From Baumannia cicadellinicola str. Hc (Homalodisca coagulata) (GTDB taxonomy: Bacteria; Pseudomonadota; Gammaproteobacteria; Enterobacterales; Enterobacteriaceae): a stretch of DNA of 64,000 bases. The notes under the pieces were generated by a model. It was not told the DNA's origin, searched no databases, and saw only the letters and a program-made list of their open reading frames with translations. Numbering within the stretch: the first letter of the stretch is position 1; each line of letters begins with the position of its first letter. The stretch is from assembly GCF_000013185.1 (NCBI RefSeq), contig NC_007984.1, forward strand, positions 193,618-257,617, written 5' to 3'. A program made the position numbers and the translations under genes. Positions 21,420 through 32,388 of the stretch are shown piece after piece.

Positions 21420-24074
21420 TTAATTCATCTCTTGTGACTCTGTGAATTTTACAGCTACTATTTTTTCTATATAGTAAAGAACTGTAGATAGTTCGTTAGT
21501 CGTAATACTGCCGGCATAAGCAATTTTTTTGCTCCCTCCACCTCTACCTCCAAACTTTTGGATTAAGGTCCTAATAATATCACTAGCCTGAATACGATTA
21601 GTTAAGTCATCTGTTACTCCAGCAATTAGATTTACTTTTCCATCAACTAAATTTATATTAGCTAGTATTATTACCACCGAACCTAGCTGATGCTTTATTT
21701 CATCTACTATATGACGCATTATTTTAGGTTCTATATTTTCTAATTTACTAACTAATACCTGCGTGCCATGCATTTTGCTTATTTTGCGGCTTAATACTGC
21801 TATTTCTTGTGCTACCTGCTTACTCTTAAGCTGCTGGTATTTTGATTCTAACTGCTTAATATGATTTTGTAACCCACGTACCTTCTCTACTAAGTTACTA
21901 CCATCATTTTTGAATAGTTGTGATATTTGTTGCACTAAATTGCTTTGTTGATGTAAATTTTTCAGCGCAAATTCACCGGTAATAGCTTCAATACGGCGTA
22001 TTCCAAGAGCAATACCTGATTCCGATGAAATCCAGAATAAGCCAATATCACCGGTACGACTAGCATGAGTCCCGCAGCATAGCTCAGTAGAGAAGTCCCC
22101 TATGCTTAATACTCGTACTTGGGACGACTCATATTGATGATCTAATACTGATATTGCACCTTGATTTTGTGCAGCTTCCAACGTCATCATGTCTGTTTTA
22201 ATGATTAGATTACGGCGTATCTGTTGGTTTATTATTTTTTCTACTTCATGTATTTGTTCTACTTGCATAGCTTGATGATGGGAAAAGTCGAAGCGTAAAT
22301 ACTGGTCATGGACAAGAGATCCTCGTTGTACTACATGTTTACCTAGTAATTGACGTAATGCCGATTGTAACAAATGGGTAGCCGAGTGATTTACGCTAAT
22401 ACGATCGCGGCGCAATTGATTAACCTTAGCTGTTACCTGATCCCCTATTCTTAATTCTCCATAGTTAAGCATGCCTAAATGACCTAAAGCATTCCCATAT
22501 TTTTTGGTATCAATTACTTCAAAGATACCATTTGCGGCAGTAATTTTACCGCTATCACCAATTTGACCGCCAGATTCTCCATAAAATGGAGTATAATCTA
22601 ATATTACTATCGCCTTTTCACTATGATAGATCACTTCTACCGATTGATCATTAAGGTACAATGCCGTTACCTTGCCTTGGGACTTCAAATGCTTATAACC
22701 TAAGAAGCGAGTATATTGGTTTATACTAAGCATGCTATTATATTTGTAACTAAATCTACTTGCTTCTCGTGCGCGATTACGCTGTACCTCCATGGCGCTT
22801 TTAAAACCATTTTCATCTACTTTAATATTACGCTCACGACATATATCAGTAGTCAGATATATTGGTAAACCATAAGTGTCGTAGAGACTAAATGCTGTTT
22901 CACCATCCAATGTATCGCCTGTGAGTTTAGTAAGTACCTGTTCTAACATGAATAATCCACGCTCTAAAGTTTGAGAGAATTGTTCTTCTTCAGTGCGTAA
23001 TACTTGTTCTACCATATTTTGCTGTTGTTTTAATTGATCGGCTGTACTACCCATAACTTCAATTAGTGGGGCAACTAACTTATAAAAAAATGCATCTCTA
23101 GCGCCTAACATGTAACCATGGCGAATAGCGCGACGTATGATATGGCGTAAGACATAACCACGTCCATCTTGAGATGGTACTACTCCATCGCTGACTAAGA
23201 AAGCGCACGAACGAATATGATCGGCAATTACTTGTAGAGAACTAGTATTAGTTGCCTTTGTTACATCAGCTACAGCTTTAATGAGCTGACTGAATATATC
23301 AATATCGTAGTTAGAGTTTACATGTTGTAGTACTGCTGCAATACGTTCTAGACCCATGCCCGTATCTACCGAAGGTTTCTGCAAAGGTATTAGGGTACCA
23401 TCCATCTGTCGATTAAATTGTATGAAAACTAGGTTCCAAATCTCGATATAGCGATCGCCATATTCTCCTTGGCTACCAGGTGGAGCACCAAACAGATGAT
23501 TACCATGATCAAAAAAAATTTCTGAACAGGGACCACAGGGTCCAATATCACCCATTTGCCAGAAATTATCTGAAGCGTAAGCTTTGCCTTTGTTATCGCC
23601 GATACGGACGATACGCTCACGTGGTATGTTGATTTGCTTAGCCCATATATTATATGTTTCGTCATCAGTAGCATATACTGTTACCCATAGTTTATCTTTC
23701 GGTAGATTAAACCATTGTCCTCCAGTTAATAATTCCCATGCTAATTGGATAGCTTCGCATTTAAAATACGCACCAAAGCTAAAGTTACCTAGCATTTCAA
23801 AAAATGTATGATGACGTGCTGTATAACCAACTTTTTCCAGATCATTATGCTTACCACCAGCTCTTATGCAGCGCTGCGCAGTAGTAGCACTTTGGTATAA
23901 CCGCTTATCTAAACCCAAGAAAACATCTTTAAACTGATTCATACCAGCATTCGTAAATAGTAAAGTCGGATCGTTATGAGATACTAGCGAGCTACTTGCA
24001 ACTATCTTATGTCCTTTCTGGTGAAAAAAATTGAGAAACTCTTGTCGAAGCTCAGCAGTACTATTATTACTCAT
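21420..24074 (-). CDS. alaS: Alanyl-tRNA synthetase
   Basis: I chose the ATG at 24074 ([17 protein letters not shown]), giving 884 aa against 876 in E. coli; the frame extends ten codons further with no homology. Domains in order: class II catalytic core ([30 protein letters not shown]), tRNA-recognition helices, the editing domain with zinc-binding HSATHLL and [13 protein letters not shown], a coiled coil, and the C-Ala domain with [14 protein letters not shown]. It lies upstream of csrA and downstream of recA; recX, which separates them in E. coli, is missing. Confidence 0.97.
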
Positions 24075-24321
24075 AGTTATCTCGTCATTCATTATTAAAG
24101 TCAAAAATACAGATCAATTTTGTTTAGTACGAAGTAACATTATACACCGGATTTATTGATTAATATGATCGCCAATATTATCTCGAAAGTTGAAAGGAAA
24201 ATATTAGTAATAGTCAATTGCTAGATATAGTTACCTATATCTAATAATTACTATATATAGGTAAAACAATACCTATAATTACTGTTTCTAATTTGATAAA
24301 TTAAGATTACTCTATTATTCA

Positions 24322-25374
24322 TTATTCATCAAAAGTTCCTTCATCATCTCTTACTAAACTATTGCTCTCGGTACGAGTAGTATTATGTAGTAGCATTTCA
24401 CGTAGTTTCTTATCTAATTCGGCAGCTAGCTGTGGATGATATTTCAAGAAGTTACAGACGTTATTTTTTCCCTGTCCAATTTTATTACCATTATAGCTAT
24501 ACCAAGAGCCTGCTTTTTCGATCAAATTATTCTTCACACCAAGATCTACTAGTTCCCCGTGAATATTAATTCCTTTACCGTATGTGATCTGAAAGTCAGC
24601 TTGTTTAAATGGCGCAGCTACTTTGTTTTTTACTACTTTAACCCTAGTTTCGCTACCTACTACCACATCGCCTTCTTTAACTGAGCCTATACGGCGAATA
24701 TCTAATCTAACCGAAGAATAAAATTTAAGTGCATTACCACCTGTAGTTGTTTCGGGATTACCAAACATGACACCAATCTTCATTCGAATTTGGTTAATAA
24801 ATATTAGTAAAGTGTTAGCATTTTTAAGGTTACTAGTTAATTTACGCATAGCTTGGCTCATCATCCGTGCTGCTAATCCTATGTGAGAATCACCTATTTC
24901 ACCTTCGATCTCAGCTTTAGGCGTGAGCGCAGCTACGGAGTCAACGATAATTACATCTACAGCTCCTGAACGGGTTAAAACGTCACATATTTCTAGCGCT
25001 TGTTCTCCTGTATCTGGCTGTGAACACAATAGATTATCGATATCTACCCCTAAATTTTTTGCGTAAATTGGATCTAAGGCATGTTCAGCATCTATAAAAG
25101 CGCAGATTTTACCTTCTTTTTGTGCAGTGGCTATAACCTGTAACGTTAGTGTTGTTTTTCCTGACGATTCTGGTCCGTATATTTCTACAATACGACCCAT
25201 GGGTAAACCACCAGCTCCTAGTGCAATATCAAGTGATAAAGAACCAGTAGAAATAGTTTCTACATCCATTGATCGATCTTCTCCTAGACGCATGATGGAA
25301 CCTGTCCCAAATTGCTTTTCAATTAGGCTTAATGCTGCTGCTAGCGCCTTTTGTTTATTCTCATCAATAGCCAT
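24322..25374 (-). CDS. recA: Recombinase RecA
   Basis: It forms filaments on single-stranded DNA for homologous recombination and, in E. coli, triggers LexA cleavage. I chose the ATG at 25374 ([15 protein letters not shown]), with TAGGAG seven bases upstream; 350 aa against 353. The Walker A motif GPESSGKTT, the L1/L2 DNA-binding loops ([38 protein letters not shown]) and C-terminal lobe are intact. The acidic tail is altered but present (DDEGTFDE). The promoter region shows a relic of the SOS-controlled promoter. Confidence 0.98.
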   Translation of the reverse strand: MAIDENKQKALAAALSLIEKQFGTGSIMRLGEDRSMDVETISTGSLSLDIALGAGGLPMGRIVEIYGPESSGKTTLTLQVIATAQKEGKICAFIDAEHALDPIYAKNLGVDIDNLLCSQPDTGEQALEICDVLTRSGAVDVIIVDSVAALTPKAEIEGEIGDSHIGLAARMMSQAMRKLTSNLKNANTLLIFINQIRMKIGVMFGNPETTTGGNALKFYSSVRLDIRRIGSVKEGDVVVGSETRVKVVKNKVAAPFKQADFQITYGKGINIHGELVDLGVKNNLIEKAGSWYSYNGNKIGQGKNNVCNFLKYHPQLAAELDKKLREMLLHNTTRTESNSLVRDDEGTFDE

Positions 25375-25467
25375 TTTCACTCCTATCAAGCGATAGCATA
25401 GAACAACATCGCCACCATATTTTAAATGAGCTGACAATTTAGACTAATAGTGCTAAGTGCTAATTTT

Positions 25468-25488
25468 ATTATACTGTATTTGTATCAA
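25468..25488 (-). promoter_or_regulatory. Relic of the LexA-controlled recA promoter
   Basis: On the minus strand the region reads TTGATA, then CAAATACAG, then TATAAT. E. coli recA has the same TTGATA and TATAAT but with the 16-base spacer CTGTATGAGCATACAG, which is the LexA operator. Here only the right half (ATACAG) survives and the spacer is nine bases. It lies about 95 bases before the recA start. A functional -35 would have to be elsewhere. Confidence 0.6.
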
Positions 25489-25559
25489 GCAGAACACTGA
25501 GGCGTTACTATTTAGCTGTACATAGATTAATTACTTATTTAAGTATGAACTATACGGTA

Positions 25560-25830
25560 AGAAGCAAAGGCGATTTATTACTTAAAGGGTAGCAAATTTA
25601 CTGTAACTGCATGATTAGCACTAGTAGATAAAATTTAGTCTGATAGCATTCTTTATATGAAGAAATAATAATCCGATGTAAATGGTATCCTTGATATCAA
25701 TAGAATTTAGTTATCAATATGCTTATCTGGTTGGTATAGGTATAACCAAAAGCAATGGCTAATAACATAAAATGCTTTAGTAGCATCAGATTAAATCGTT
25801 TAGCATGACTACCAACGGTAGCATTATACG
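25560..25830 (-). pseudogene. pncC: Possible pncC (ygaD) relic upstream of recA
   Basis: Translations of the minus strand give fragments resembling E. coli PncC (NMN deamidase) in order but in shifting frames: LPLVVM near 25810-25830 (E. coli EPVVVEM), then ATKAFYVIS at 25758-25784 (E. coli AARADYAVS), with further weak matches down to 25570. PncC is immediately upstream of recA on the same strand in E. coli, so the position is right. Identity is low and stops are frequent. The remainder of 25375-25860 shows only the recA promoter relic and presumably the promoter of the ABC transporter. Confidence 0.4.
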
Positions 25831-25860
25831 CCTTTAGTTAACGTTTATTGAGGAATAATC

Positions 25861-26643
25861 ATGAAAAACATCAATCAGGTACTAGTATTAAGTTATATTT
25901 TTTTTATCTCAGCTTTTATCTCAGCAGAAACACTAGCTGCTGAGGAACTTGTAGCGCTGAAATCAGCTAACATTATTACCTTTGGTACGGAAGGAACTTA
26001 CGCACCTTATACCTATCACGATAGTAATGATAAACTTGTAGGTTTTGATGTTGATCTTGGCTATGCAGTCGCAGCTCATTTAGGAATGAAAGCTAAATTT
26101 ATAGAAGGACGTTGGGATGGATTAATAGCTGGTCTAGATAGTAAACGTTATGATGCAGTTATTAATCAAGTAGGTATTACACCAGAGCGAAAAGTAAAAT
26201 ACGATTTTTCCCAATCTTATATTGCCTCTAAAGTAGTCATAGTTACACGTAATGATAATACTACTATAAACAACTTCAATGATTTAAAAAATCAAAAGTC
26301 AGCTCAGAATCTGACTAGCCATTATTCCCAATTAGCTAGAAAATATGGTGCAGATATTGTGCCAACTGATAATTTTAATCAGTCTATAGAATTAGTGATA
26401 ACAGGTAGAGCAGCAGTAACTCTAAATGACTATCTTTCATTCCTTGATTTTAAAAAACATAAACCAGATGCTAAAGTAAAAGTTGTTGCCTTAGAAGCAA
26501 CACACTCGCCTTCTGGTATTATGCTACGTAAGGGCCAACCAGAATTAGTTGCTGCAATTAATCGAGCTCTAGATGATATTAAGGCGAATGGTACTTATAA
26601 GATAATATCTATCCGTTATTTTGGCCAGGATATCTCTCAATAA
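25861..26643 (+). CDS. Amino-acid ABC transporter, periplasmic binding protein
   Basis: 260 aa of solute-binding family 3. A cleavable signal peptide covers about 1-27 (hydrophobic core, cleavage near LAA), followed by FGTEGTYAPYTYHD, LVGFDVDLGYAVAAHLG, WDGLIAGLDSKRYDAVINQVGITPERKVKYDFS, the ligand-pocket segments of the family. It resembles E. coli FliY (TcyJ, cystine) and related proteins, but the exact ligand cannot be told from sequence; a polar or sulfur amino acid is plausible. GAGGAA precedes the ATG. The permease follows 26 bases later. Confidence 0.88.
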   Translation: MKNINQVLVLSYIFFISAFISAETLAAEELVALKSANIITFGTEGTYAPYTYHDSNDKLVGFDVDLGYAVAAHLGMKAKFIEGRWDGLIAGLDSKRYDAVINQVGITPERKVKYDFSQSYIASKVVIVTRNDNTTINNFNDLKNQKSAQNLTSHYSQLARKYGADIVPTDNFNQSIELVITGRAAVTLNDYLSFLDFKKHKPDAKVKVVALEATHSPSGIMLRKGQPELVAAINRALDDIKANGTYKIISIRYFGQDISQ

Positions 26644-26669
26644 GTTTTTATTATAGAGGAATTTTACTT

Positions 26670-27326
26670 ATGCCACCATGGCTACAATTAATACACGATT
26701 CTTTTTGGCGTTTATTTATAGCCGGGCTTTATTTTACGTTGCCTTTAGCATTATTATCTTTTTTTATTGGTCTCATATTAGGATTGTTAGTAACATTAAT
26801 CCGTTTATATAGTTCACGATATCTGCAACTCATAGCTAATTTTTATGTATGGGTAATCAGGGGTACACCATTATTAGTGCAGCTATTTTTGATATTTTAT
26901 GGTCTACCAAGTGCTGGAATTACGTTAGATGCGTTCCCAGCTGCGCTAATTGGTTTTACGTTGAATATAGGAGCGTACAGTTCAGAAATCATTCGTGGTG
27001 CGATTTTATCTGTTCCTCTAACGCAATGGGAAGCAGCATGGGCTATTGGTATGAATAGTACCCAAGCAATGATAAGGGTAATTTTACCACAGGCGATATT
27101 TGTTGCTTTACCACCACTAGCAAATTCTTTTATATCTTTAATTAAAGATACTTCGCTAGCGGCAGTAATTACTGTACCGGAGATCTTTTTAGCTGCTCAA
27201 CGGATTGTTTCCGTAACTTATGAGCCTCTGATTTTATATATTGAGGCAGCTGCTATTTATTTGCTCTATAGCACAGTGCTTGGTAAATGGCAAACTAAAC
27301 TGGAGAGCTATTTCCTGCGATATTAA
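26670..27326 (+). CDS. Amino-acid ABC transporter, permease (His/Glu/Gln/Arg type)
   Basis: 218 aa with about five hydrophobic membrane segments. It has the family EAA loop (QWEAAWAIGMNSTQAMIRVILPQA) that contacts the ATPase, and VIRGTPLLVQLFLIFYGLP, typical of the HEQRA permease family, close to E. coli YecS (TcyL). AGAGGA precedes the ATG. No ATP-binding subunit follows: the next gene is mutS. The transporter must borrow an ATPase encoded elsewhere, or be incomplete. Confidence 0.88.
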   Translation: MPPWLQLIHDSFWRLFIAGLYFTLPLALLSFFIGLILGLLVTLIRLYSSRYLQLIANFYVWVIRGTPLLVQLFLIFYGLPSAGITLDAFPAALIGFTLNIGAYSSEIIRGAILSVPLTQWEAAWAIGMNSTQAMIRVILPQAIFVALPPLANSFISLIKDTSLAAVITVPEIFLAAQRIVSVTYEPLILYIEAAAIYLLYSTVLGKWQTKLESYFLRY

Positions 27327-27412
27327 TTAAGGTTACTGATAGATATCGTTACCAGAAAATTGAACTATATTTTATTCATTCCTATTACTCATAAGATTAA
27401 TTTACTTAATAT

Positions 27413-29980
27413 ATGAAAGAGCTTACAGATAAATCTATCCTTAATCATACTCCTATGATGCAACAATATTGGCAGATAAAAGCTCAGCATTCTGATGTTT
27501 TACTTTTTTACCGTATGGGTGATTTTTATGAATTATTTTATGAAGATGCTAAATTAGCGTCACAGTTAATAGATATCTCTTTAACCAAACGTGGTTTCTC
27601 TGCTGGTGAACCAATCCCAATGGCAGGGATACCTTATCATGCATTAGATAGCTATCTAGCTAAACTAGTAGCGCTGGGTAAATCAGTTGCCATTTGTGAA
27701 CAAGTAGGTGAGCCAACTATCAATAAGGGTCCAGTAGAACGCCGTGTAGTGCGCATTGTTACTCCTGGTACGCTCAGCGATGAAGTATTATTAAATGAAC
27801 GCCAGGATAACTTACTAGCTGCTATGCTGCAAGATAAACAAGGATTTGGGTATGCTACGTTAGACATTACTTCTGGACGTTTTATCGTATCAGAACCGAA
27901 AGATTTCGAGGCTATGGCCGCTGAATTACAGCGTACTAATCCAGCTGAGCTACTTTATCCAGATACGCAACATAATTTAGCTTTAATAGAACACCGACGC
28001 GGTCTACGACGTAGACCAATATGGGAATTTGAACTAGATACAGCTTGTCAGCAGCTTATGATTCAATTTGGCACTAGTAGTTTAAAGGGGTTCGGCATTG
28101 AGTGTGCCCATCTAGCGCTACGAGCTGCCGGTTGTTTATTGCAATACGCTAAGGATACTCAACGTACCGCTATGCCGCATATCAGTACTATCACTTTGGA
28201 ACGACAAGAAGATTACGTAGTAATGGATGCTGCAACTATGCGTAACCTTGAGCTAACACATAACCTTAGTGGCGGCATAGAACATACCCTCGTAGCAGTA
28301 TTAGATCATACTGTTACTTCTATGGGTAGTAGGATGCTAAAACGCTGGCTACAGATGCCAACTAAACATCTTACTACGATTGAAAACCGTCAACAAAGTA
28401 TTTACTTTTTGCAAGGTAAGTTTGATATTTTACAACCCATACTACGAAAAATAGGTGATCTAGAGCGAATACTAGCACGTTTAGCACTACGCTCTGCACG
28501 CCCTCGTGATTTAGCTCGCATACGTAATGCTTTACAACAATTACCAGATATTCAATCGTTATTGGCAGATAATACTAGTGGTATGCATCTGTCTCAATTA
28601 CTAAGTAATGTCGGTTATTTCGATAATTTATGCCAGCTATTAGAGCGTGCTATTGTGATATCACCATCAGCATTATTACGTGATGGCGGTATAATTGCTA
28701 CTGGATATAATTTAGAGTTAGATGAGTTACGTGCGCTCGCTAATAATGCTACCGACTATCTAGATATACTTGAGATGAAAGAGCGTAAACATACTGGTCT
28801 AGAAACACTTAAGATTGGTTTTAATGCCGTACACGGATATTTTATACAGCTCAGTCGTGAGCAGAGTCATCGAGCACCTAAACGCTATATTCGCCGTCAA
28901 ACACTTAAACATGTAGAACGTTATATTATACCAGAGCTAAAAGAGTATGAAGATAAAGTAATAACTTCAAAAAGCAAAGCTTTATCGTTAGAAAAAAAAT
29001 TGTATGATGCATTACTAGATATGCTTTTGCCATATTTAACTCAATTACAGCTCAGTGCTACAGCATTAGCGGAATTAGATGTTTTAAGTAATTTAGCTGA
29101 ACGTGCTGATACACTACATTATGTCTGTCCTATGATAAATAATCAGCCGATTATTAATATAATCGATGGGCGACATCCAGTAGTAGAACCTTTGATGAGT
29201 AAGCCATTTATTGCTAATACTTTATCTTTATCAGACCAAAATCATATGATAATTATCACAGGACCTAATATGGGTGGTAAAAGTACTTATATGCGACAAA
29301 ACGCGCTAATTGTTTTGTTAGCCTACATTGGTAGCTTTGTGCCGGCATCTCAAGCTATTATAGGACCTATTGATCGTATTTTTACTCGTATAGGCGCTGC
29401 CGATGATCTAGTTTCTGGCCGTTCAACTTTTATGGTCGAAATGACGGAAACAGCAAATATTCTACATAATGCTACTTGCCAAAGTTTAGTTTTAATGGAT
29501 GAAATTGGACGAGGGACCTCAACTTATGATGGATTATCGCTAGCTTGGGCTTGTGCAGAAAGCCTGGCTAGTAGAATTAAAGCTATGACATTGTTTGCTA
29601 CACATTATTTTGAACTAACGACTCTACCCAATAAAATCAAGGGTATAGTGAACGCACATTTTGCAGCTATAGAATATAATGATACTATAGCTTTTATGCA
29701 TAGTATACAGAATGGAGCTGCGAATAAAAGTTATGGCTTGTCAGTAGCTAGTTTAGCTGGGATACCACGCGATGTTATTAAGTGCGCTAGCCGAAAACTA
29801 CATGAGCTAGAGAATCTATCGAACAATATAGCATTAACTACTCCGCTGTCGAGCCGCAGCTTACCACAATTTACGCAGGAGACATCGCCAGTAATCCAAG
29901 CTTTACAAGAAATAGATCCTGATAGTTTGTCTCCACGTCAAGCACTTGATCTACTCTACTCTTTAAAGCAGATGATTTAG
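27413..29980 (+). CDS. mutS: DNA mismatch repair protein MutS
   Basis: It recognises mismatches and recruits MutL. 855 aa against 853 in E. coli, colinear. The mismatch-binding Phe-x-Glu motif is in [15 protein letters not shown] near residue 38. Connector, lever, clamp and ATPase domains follow, with Walker [14 protein letters not shown] and Walker [19 protein letters not shown]. The C-terminal dimerisation helices are present, but the beta-clamp motif QMSLL seen near residue 812 in E. coli is not recognisable. mutL and mutH are not in this window. Confidence 0.97.
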   Translation: MKELTDKSILNHTPMMQQYWQIKAQHSDVLLFYRMGDFYELFYEDAKLASQLIDISLTKRGFSAGEPIPMAGIPYHALDSYLAKLVALGKSVAICEQVGEPTINKGPVERRVVRIVTPGTLSDEVLLNERQDNLLAAMLQDKQGFGYATLDITSGRFIVSEPKDFEAMAAELQRTNPAELLYPDTQHNLALIEHRRGLRRRPIWEFELDTACQQLMIQFGTSSLKGFGIECAHLALRAAGCLLQYAKDTQRTAMPHISTITLERQEDYVVMDAATMRNLELTHNLSGGIEHTLVAVLDHTVTSMGSRMLKRWLQMPTKHLTTIENRQQSIYFLQGKFDILQPILRKIGDLERILARLALRSARPRDLARIRNALQQLPDIQSLLADNTSGMHLSQLLSNVGYFDNLCQLLERAIVISPSALLRDGGIIATGYNLELDELRALANNATDYLDILEMKERKHTGLETLKIGFNAVHGYFIQLSREQSHRAPKRYIRRQTLKHVERYIIPELKEYEDKVITSKSKALSLEKKLYDALLDMLLPYLTQLQLSATALAELDVLSNLAERADTLHYVCPMINNQPIINIIDGRHPVVEPLMSKPFIANTLSLSDQNHMIIITGPNMGGKSTYMRQNALIVLLAYIGSFVPASQAIIGPIDRIFTRIGAADDLVSGRSTFMVEMTETANILHNATCQSLVLMDEIGRGTSTYDGLSLAWACAESLASRIKAMTLFATHYFELTTLPNKIKGIVNAHFAAIEYNDTIAFMHSIQNGAANKSYGLSVASLAGIPRDVIKCASRKLHELENLSNNIALTTPLSSRSLPQFTQETSPVIQALQEIDPDSLSPRQALDLLYSLKQMI

Positions 29981-30238
29981 TTTTACTTAATCATAATACA
30001 TTAGGGAGATAACAATCTGCGTTGTCAATAAAGAATAAGTAATGAACTAAATACAGTTATATCCTGTTATCGATAACAACAATGATGAGTAGGCGATATT
30101 TAATATCCAGCGGAATAATGAGTAATTATCAAGATAATTTAATATAAAATGTAGAAAAAGATTATAATAGGAAGGCACTATCTATGATAGTCTACTTTTT
30201 ATTCTTACTCTACTAAGATAAAGTGATAACAATTAGTT

Positions 30239-30715
30239 CTAATCAATATGTATTAACAATACTACAGCCTCGCTAGCTATACCTTCACCTCGTCCGGTAA
30301 AACCTAATTTTTCTGTTGTAGTTGCTTTAATGTTAACATCATCTATGTTGCAGACTAGATCGGTAGCAAGGTAGACACGCATTTGCTGAATATACGGATA
30401 CATTTTAGGTGCTTGTGCAATGATAGTAATATCTAGATTACCTAAACGATAGTTTTTAGCAATAATAAGTTGCCAAACTTCACGTAGTAGCTTACGACTA
30501 TTAGCACCTTGAAACAATATATTTGTATCTGGAAATAATTGACCAATATCACCTAGTGCTGCAGCACCAAGTAAGGCATCAGTTACTGCGTGTAGTACAA
30601 CGTCACCATCAGAATAAGATAATAAACCTTGCGGATAAGGAATTTGTACCCCCCCCATTATTAATGGGCCGTCTCCATCGAATTTATGAACATCAAAACC
30701 ATGACCAATACGCAT
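30239..30715 (-). CDS. ispF: 2-C-methyl-D-erythritol 2,4-cyclodiphosphate synthase IspF
   Basis: The fifth step of the MEP isoprenoid pathway, forming MEcPP with release of CMP. 158 aa against 159 in E. coli. The metal ligands are in GFDVHKF (Asp8, His10) and in the [11 protein letters not shown]is near residue 42; [15 protein letters not shown] binds CMP. It lies nine bases after ispD, whose product feeds the next kinase step before IspF. A run of eight G on the coding strand encodes the GlyGly of IMGGVQ, an unusual homopolymer for this genome. Confidence 0.96.
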   Translation of the reverse strand: MRIGHGFDVHKFDGDGPLIMGGVQIPYPQGLLSYSDGDVVLHAVTDALLGAAALGDIGQLFPDTNILFQGANSRKLLREVWQLIIAKNYRLGNLDITIIAQAPKMYPYIQQMRVYLATDLVCNIDDVNIKATTTEKLGFTGRGEGIASEAVVLLIHID

Positions 30716-30724
30716 TTATACTCT

Positions 30725-31450
30725 CTATTTGTTGTGAGTGTTAGTTAATTGAGATAAATAAAAGCTTGCGAGCTGTAGATCTTCTGGCCAAGTAACTTTA
30801 ATATTATCTGCCCTACCAGGTACTAATAAAGGTTGGTATCCGCAATACTCTAATGCAGCAGACTCATCTGTTACAGTTACACCTTCTTTTAGTGCTCGCT
30901 GAAGACAACTCTTTAGTAATTCAAGCATAAATAATTGTGGTGTCAGCGCATGCCATAAATCTTTACGGACAACAGTATAATTAATAGTTTTCACATTAGC
31001 GATATTACCAGCACGTTTTATAGTGTCACGTACAGGTGTTGCTAAGATACCTCCAACTGTAGAGTGCGCCGTAATCGTTAGTAGACAAATTAGATCTTCC
31101 TGGTGTAAACATGGACGAACAGCATCATGAACTAGTACCCAGGATACATGTTTAACATAGCGTAATGCGCGCATGACTGAATATACGCGTTTACTACCAC
31201 CAGTAACTACCATCACTCGCTCTTCAGCAGCAATTGGTAACTGAGCAAACCAATAATCATCGGGACTAATAGCAACAATAATTTGACTTATGCAAGGCTG
31301 ACGTAACAGGGTATATATTGTTAGTTCAAGTAAAGTTTTGTTACCAATAGTAAGATACTGTTTAGGAAATGTTGTTTGCATACGACGACCTTTGCCAGCA
31401 GCAGGCAAAATAGCAACAACATTGGGCAATGGTCTGGTTAAACAGGTCAT
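30725..31450 (-). CDS. ispD: 2-C-methyl-D-erythritol 4-phosphate cytidylyltransferase IspD
   Basis: It joins CTP and MEP in the MEP pathway. 241 aa against 236 in E. coli. The nucleotide-binding N-terminus is [21 protein letters not shown], and the substrate segments [10 protein letters not shown] and TDESAALE are intact. It is upstream of ispF in one operon. In E. coli the preceding gene is ftsB; here a broken ftsB-like sequence ends with a TGA that overlaps the ispD ATG. Confidence 0.96.
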   Translation of the reverse strand: MTCLTRPLPNVVAILPAAGKGRRMQTTFPKQYLTIGNKTLLELTIYTLLRQPCISQIIVAISPDDYWFAQLPIAAEERVMVVTGGSKRVYSVMRALRYVKHVSWVLVHDAVRPCLHQEDLICLLTITAHSTVGGILATPVRDTIKRAGNIANVKTINYTVVRKDLWHALTPQLFMLELLKSCLQRALKEGVTVTDESAALEYCGYQPLLVPGRADNIKVTWPEDLQLASFYLSQLTNTHNK

Positions 31451-31690
31451 TGTTGCTTATTTTCTTGTAATATTTTATTCAGTACTAAATGATAATAGCA
31501 TTTATTAAGCTTAATCATATTGAATTCATTGCTTAATTATTCCTCTCTAGATAGGGATTCAATTTTCAAAAAGTTAATAATGACTTTTCTTTAATTTTAC
31601 AAAATGGTATATTGTATAATGATACAACTATTTCTATTCTACGCAATATCATTATTTGATAAACAGACTACTATTATTAGTACGAATATA
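31447..31690 (-). pseudogene. ftsB: ftsB relic upstream of ispD
   Basis: The best-preserved part is 31483-31530, translating NEFNMIKLNKCYYHLV. It aligns without gaps to E. coli FtsB NELSMTRPGETFYRLV (residues 73-88). The frame ends in TGA overlapping the ispD ATG. Upstream in the same frame, TAA codons at 31539-31541 and at several earlier points interrupt it; an ESLSREE stretch may match QEALEER. FtsB is a small septal protein joining FtsL and FtsQ, and lies directly upstream of ispD in E. coli. The rest of the 31451-31764 gap shows nothing else. Confidence 0.5.
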
Positions 31691-31764
31691 TTTATTCAAT
31701 TTTTGTCAACAATTAGTACTTTATTTTTATTTACTCATATAACAAATGCCAAAATGTCAGGCTG

Positions 31765-32388
31765 TCAGCAGCGAATAATCATACGTTCATTAAGTAAATT
31801 TAATAATTGTGTTGTTAACTTTTGGATTAATTGCATACCATTAAGATGTATTTCTGGTTTTTGCGGTTCTTCATAAAGAGAGTCAATACCAGTAAAATTA
31901 TATAATTGGCCACATCTAGCTTTATGATATAATCCTTTTGGATCTCGTGCTTCGCAAATAGCTAACGGTGTATCGACGAAAACTTCAACAAATCGATCTT
32001 CTGGTAGCATGTCACGAACCATCTGCCGTTCAGCGCGGTGAGGTGAAATAAAAGCACTGAGTACTATTAGCCCAGCATCGAGCATTAACTTAGCTACTTC
32101 ACCTACCCTACGGATATTTTCGTGCCGCCCGTTATCGCTAAAATCTAAATCGCTACAGAGACCATGGCGTATATTATCGCCATCAAGCAGATAAGTGCTA
32201 ACCCCATGGTGATATAGTGCCTGTTCTAACGCACTAGCTAGTGTAGATTTACCAGCGCCAGATAAACCAGTAAACCATAACACGGCACCAAGGTGTTTAT
32301 GTAGTTGTTCTCTATCTTTACGTTGTATAGGATGTATATGCCAAAATATATTTTCATTGTAGGTTGGACGATTGGAGCTTTCTGTCAT
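31765..32388 (-). CDS. cysC: Adenylylsulfate kinase CysC
   Basis: It phosphorylates APS to PAPS with ATP. 207 aa against 201 in E. coli. The P-loop is GLSGAGKST near residue 40; DGDNIRHGL, the FISPHRAER segment with the phosphorylated Ser region, and [10 protein letters not shown] are intact. It overlaps the end of cysN by four bases (ATGA-type coupling) and is the last gene of the cysD-cysN-cysC unit. The C-terminus is a few residues longer than in E. coli. Confidence 0.96.
   Translation of the reverse strand: MTESSNRPTYNENIFWHIHPIQRKDREQLHKHLGAVLWFTGLSGAGKSTLASALEQALYHHGVSTYLLDGDNIRHGLCSDLDFSDNGRHENIRRVGEVAKLMLDAGLIVLSAFISPHRAERQMVRDMLPEDRFVEVFVDTPLAICEARDPKGLYHKARCGQLYNFTGIDSLYEEPQKPEIHLNGMQLIQKLTTQLLNLLNERMIIRC

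Noticed and set aside
31604-31876. 90-codon plus-strand frame near cysC
   Set aside because: It overlaps the end of cysC on the other strand, has no homology I recognise, and the region is better explained by the ftsB relic.
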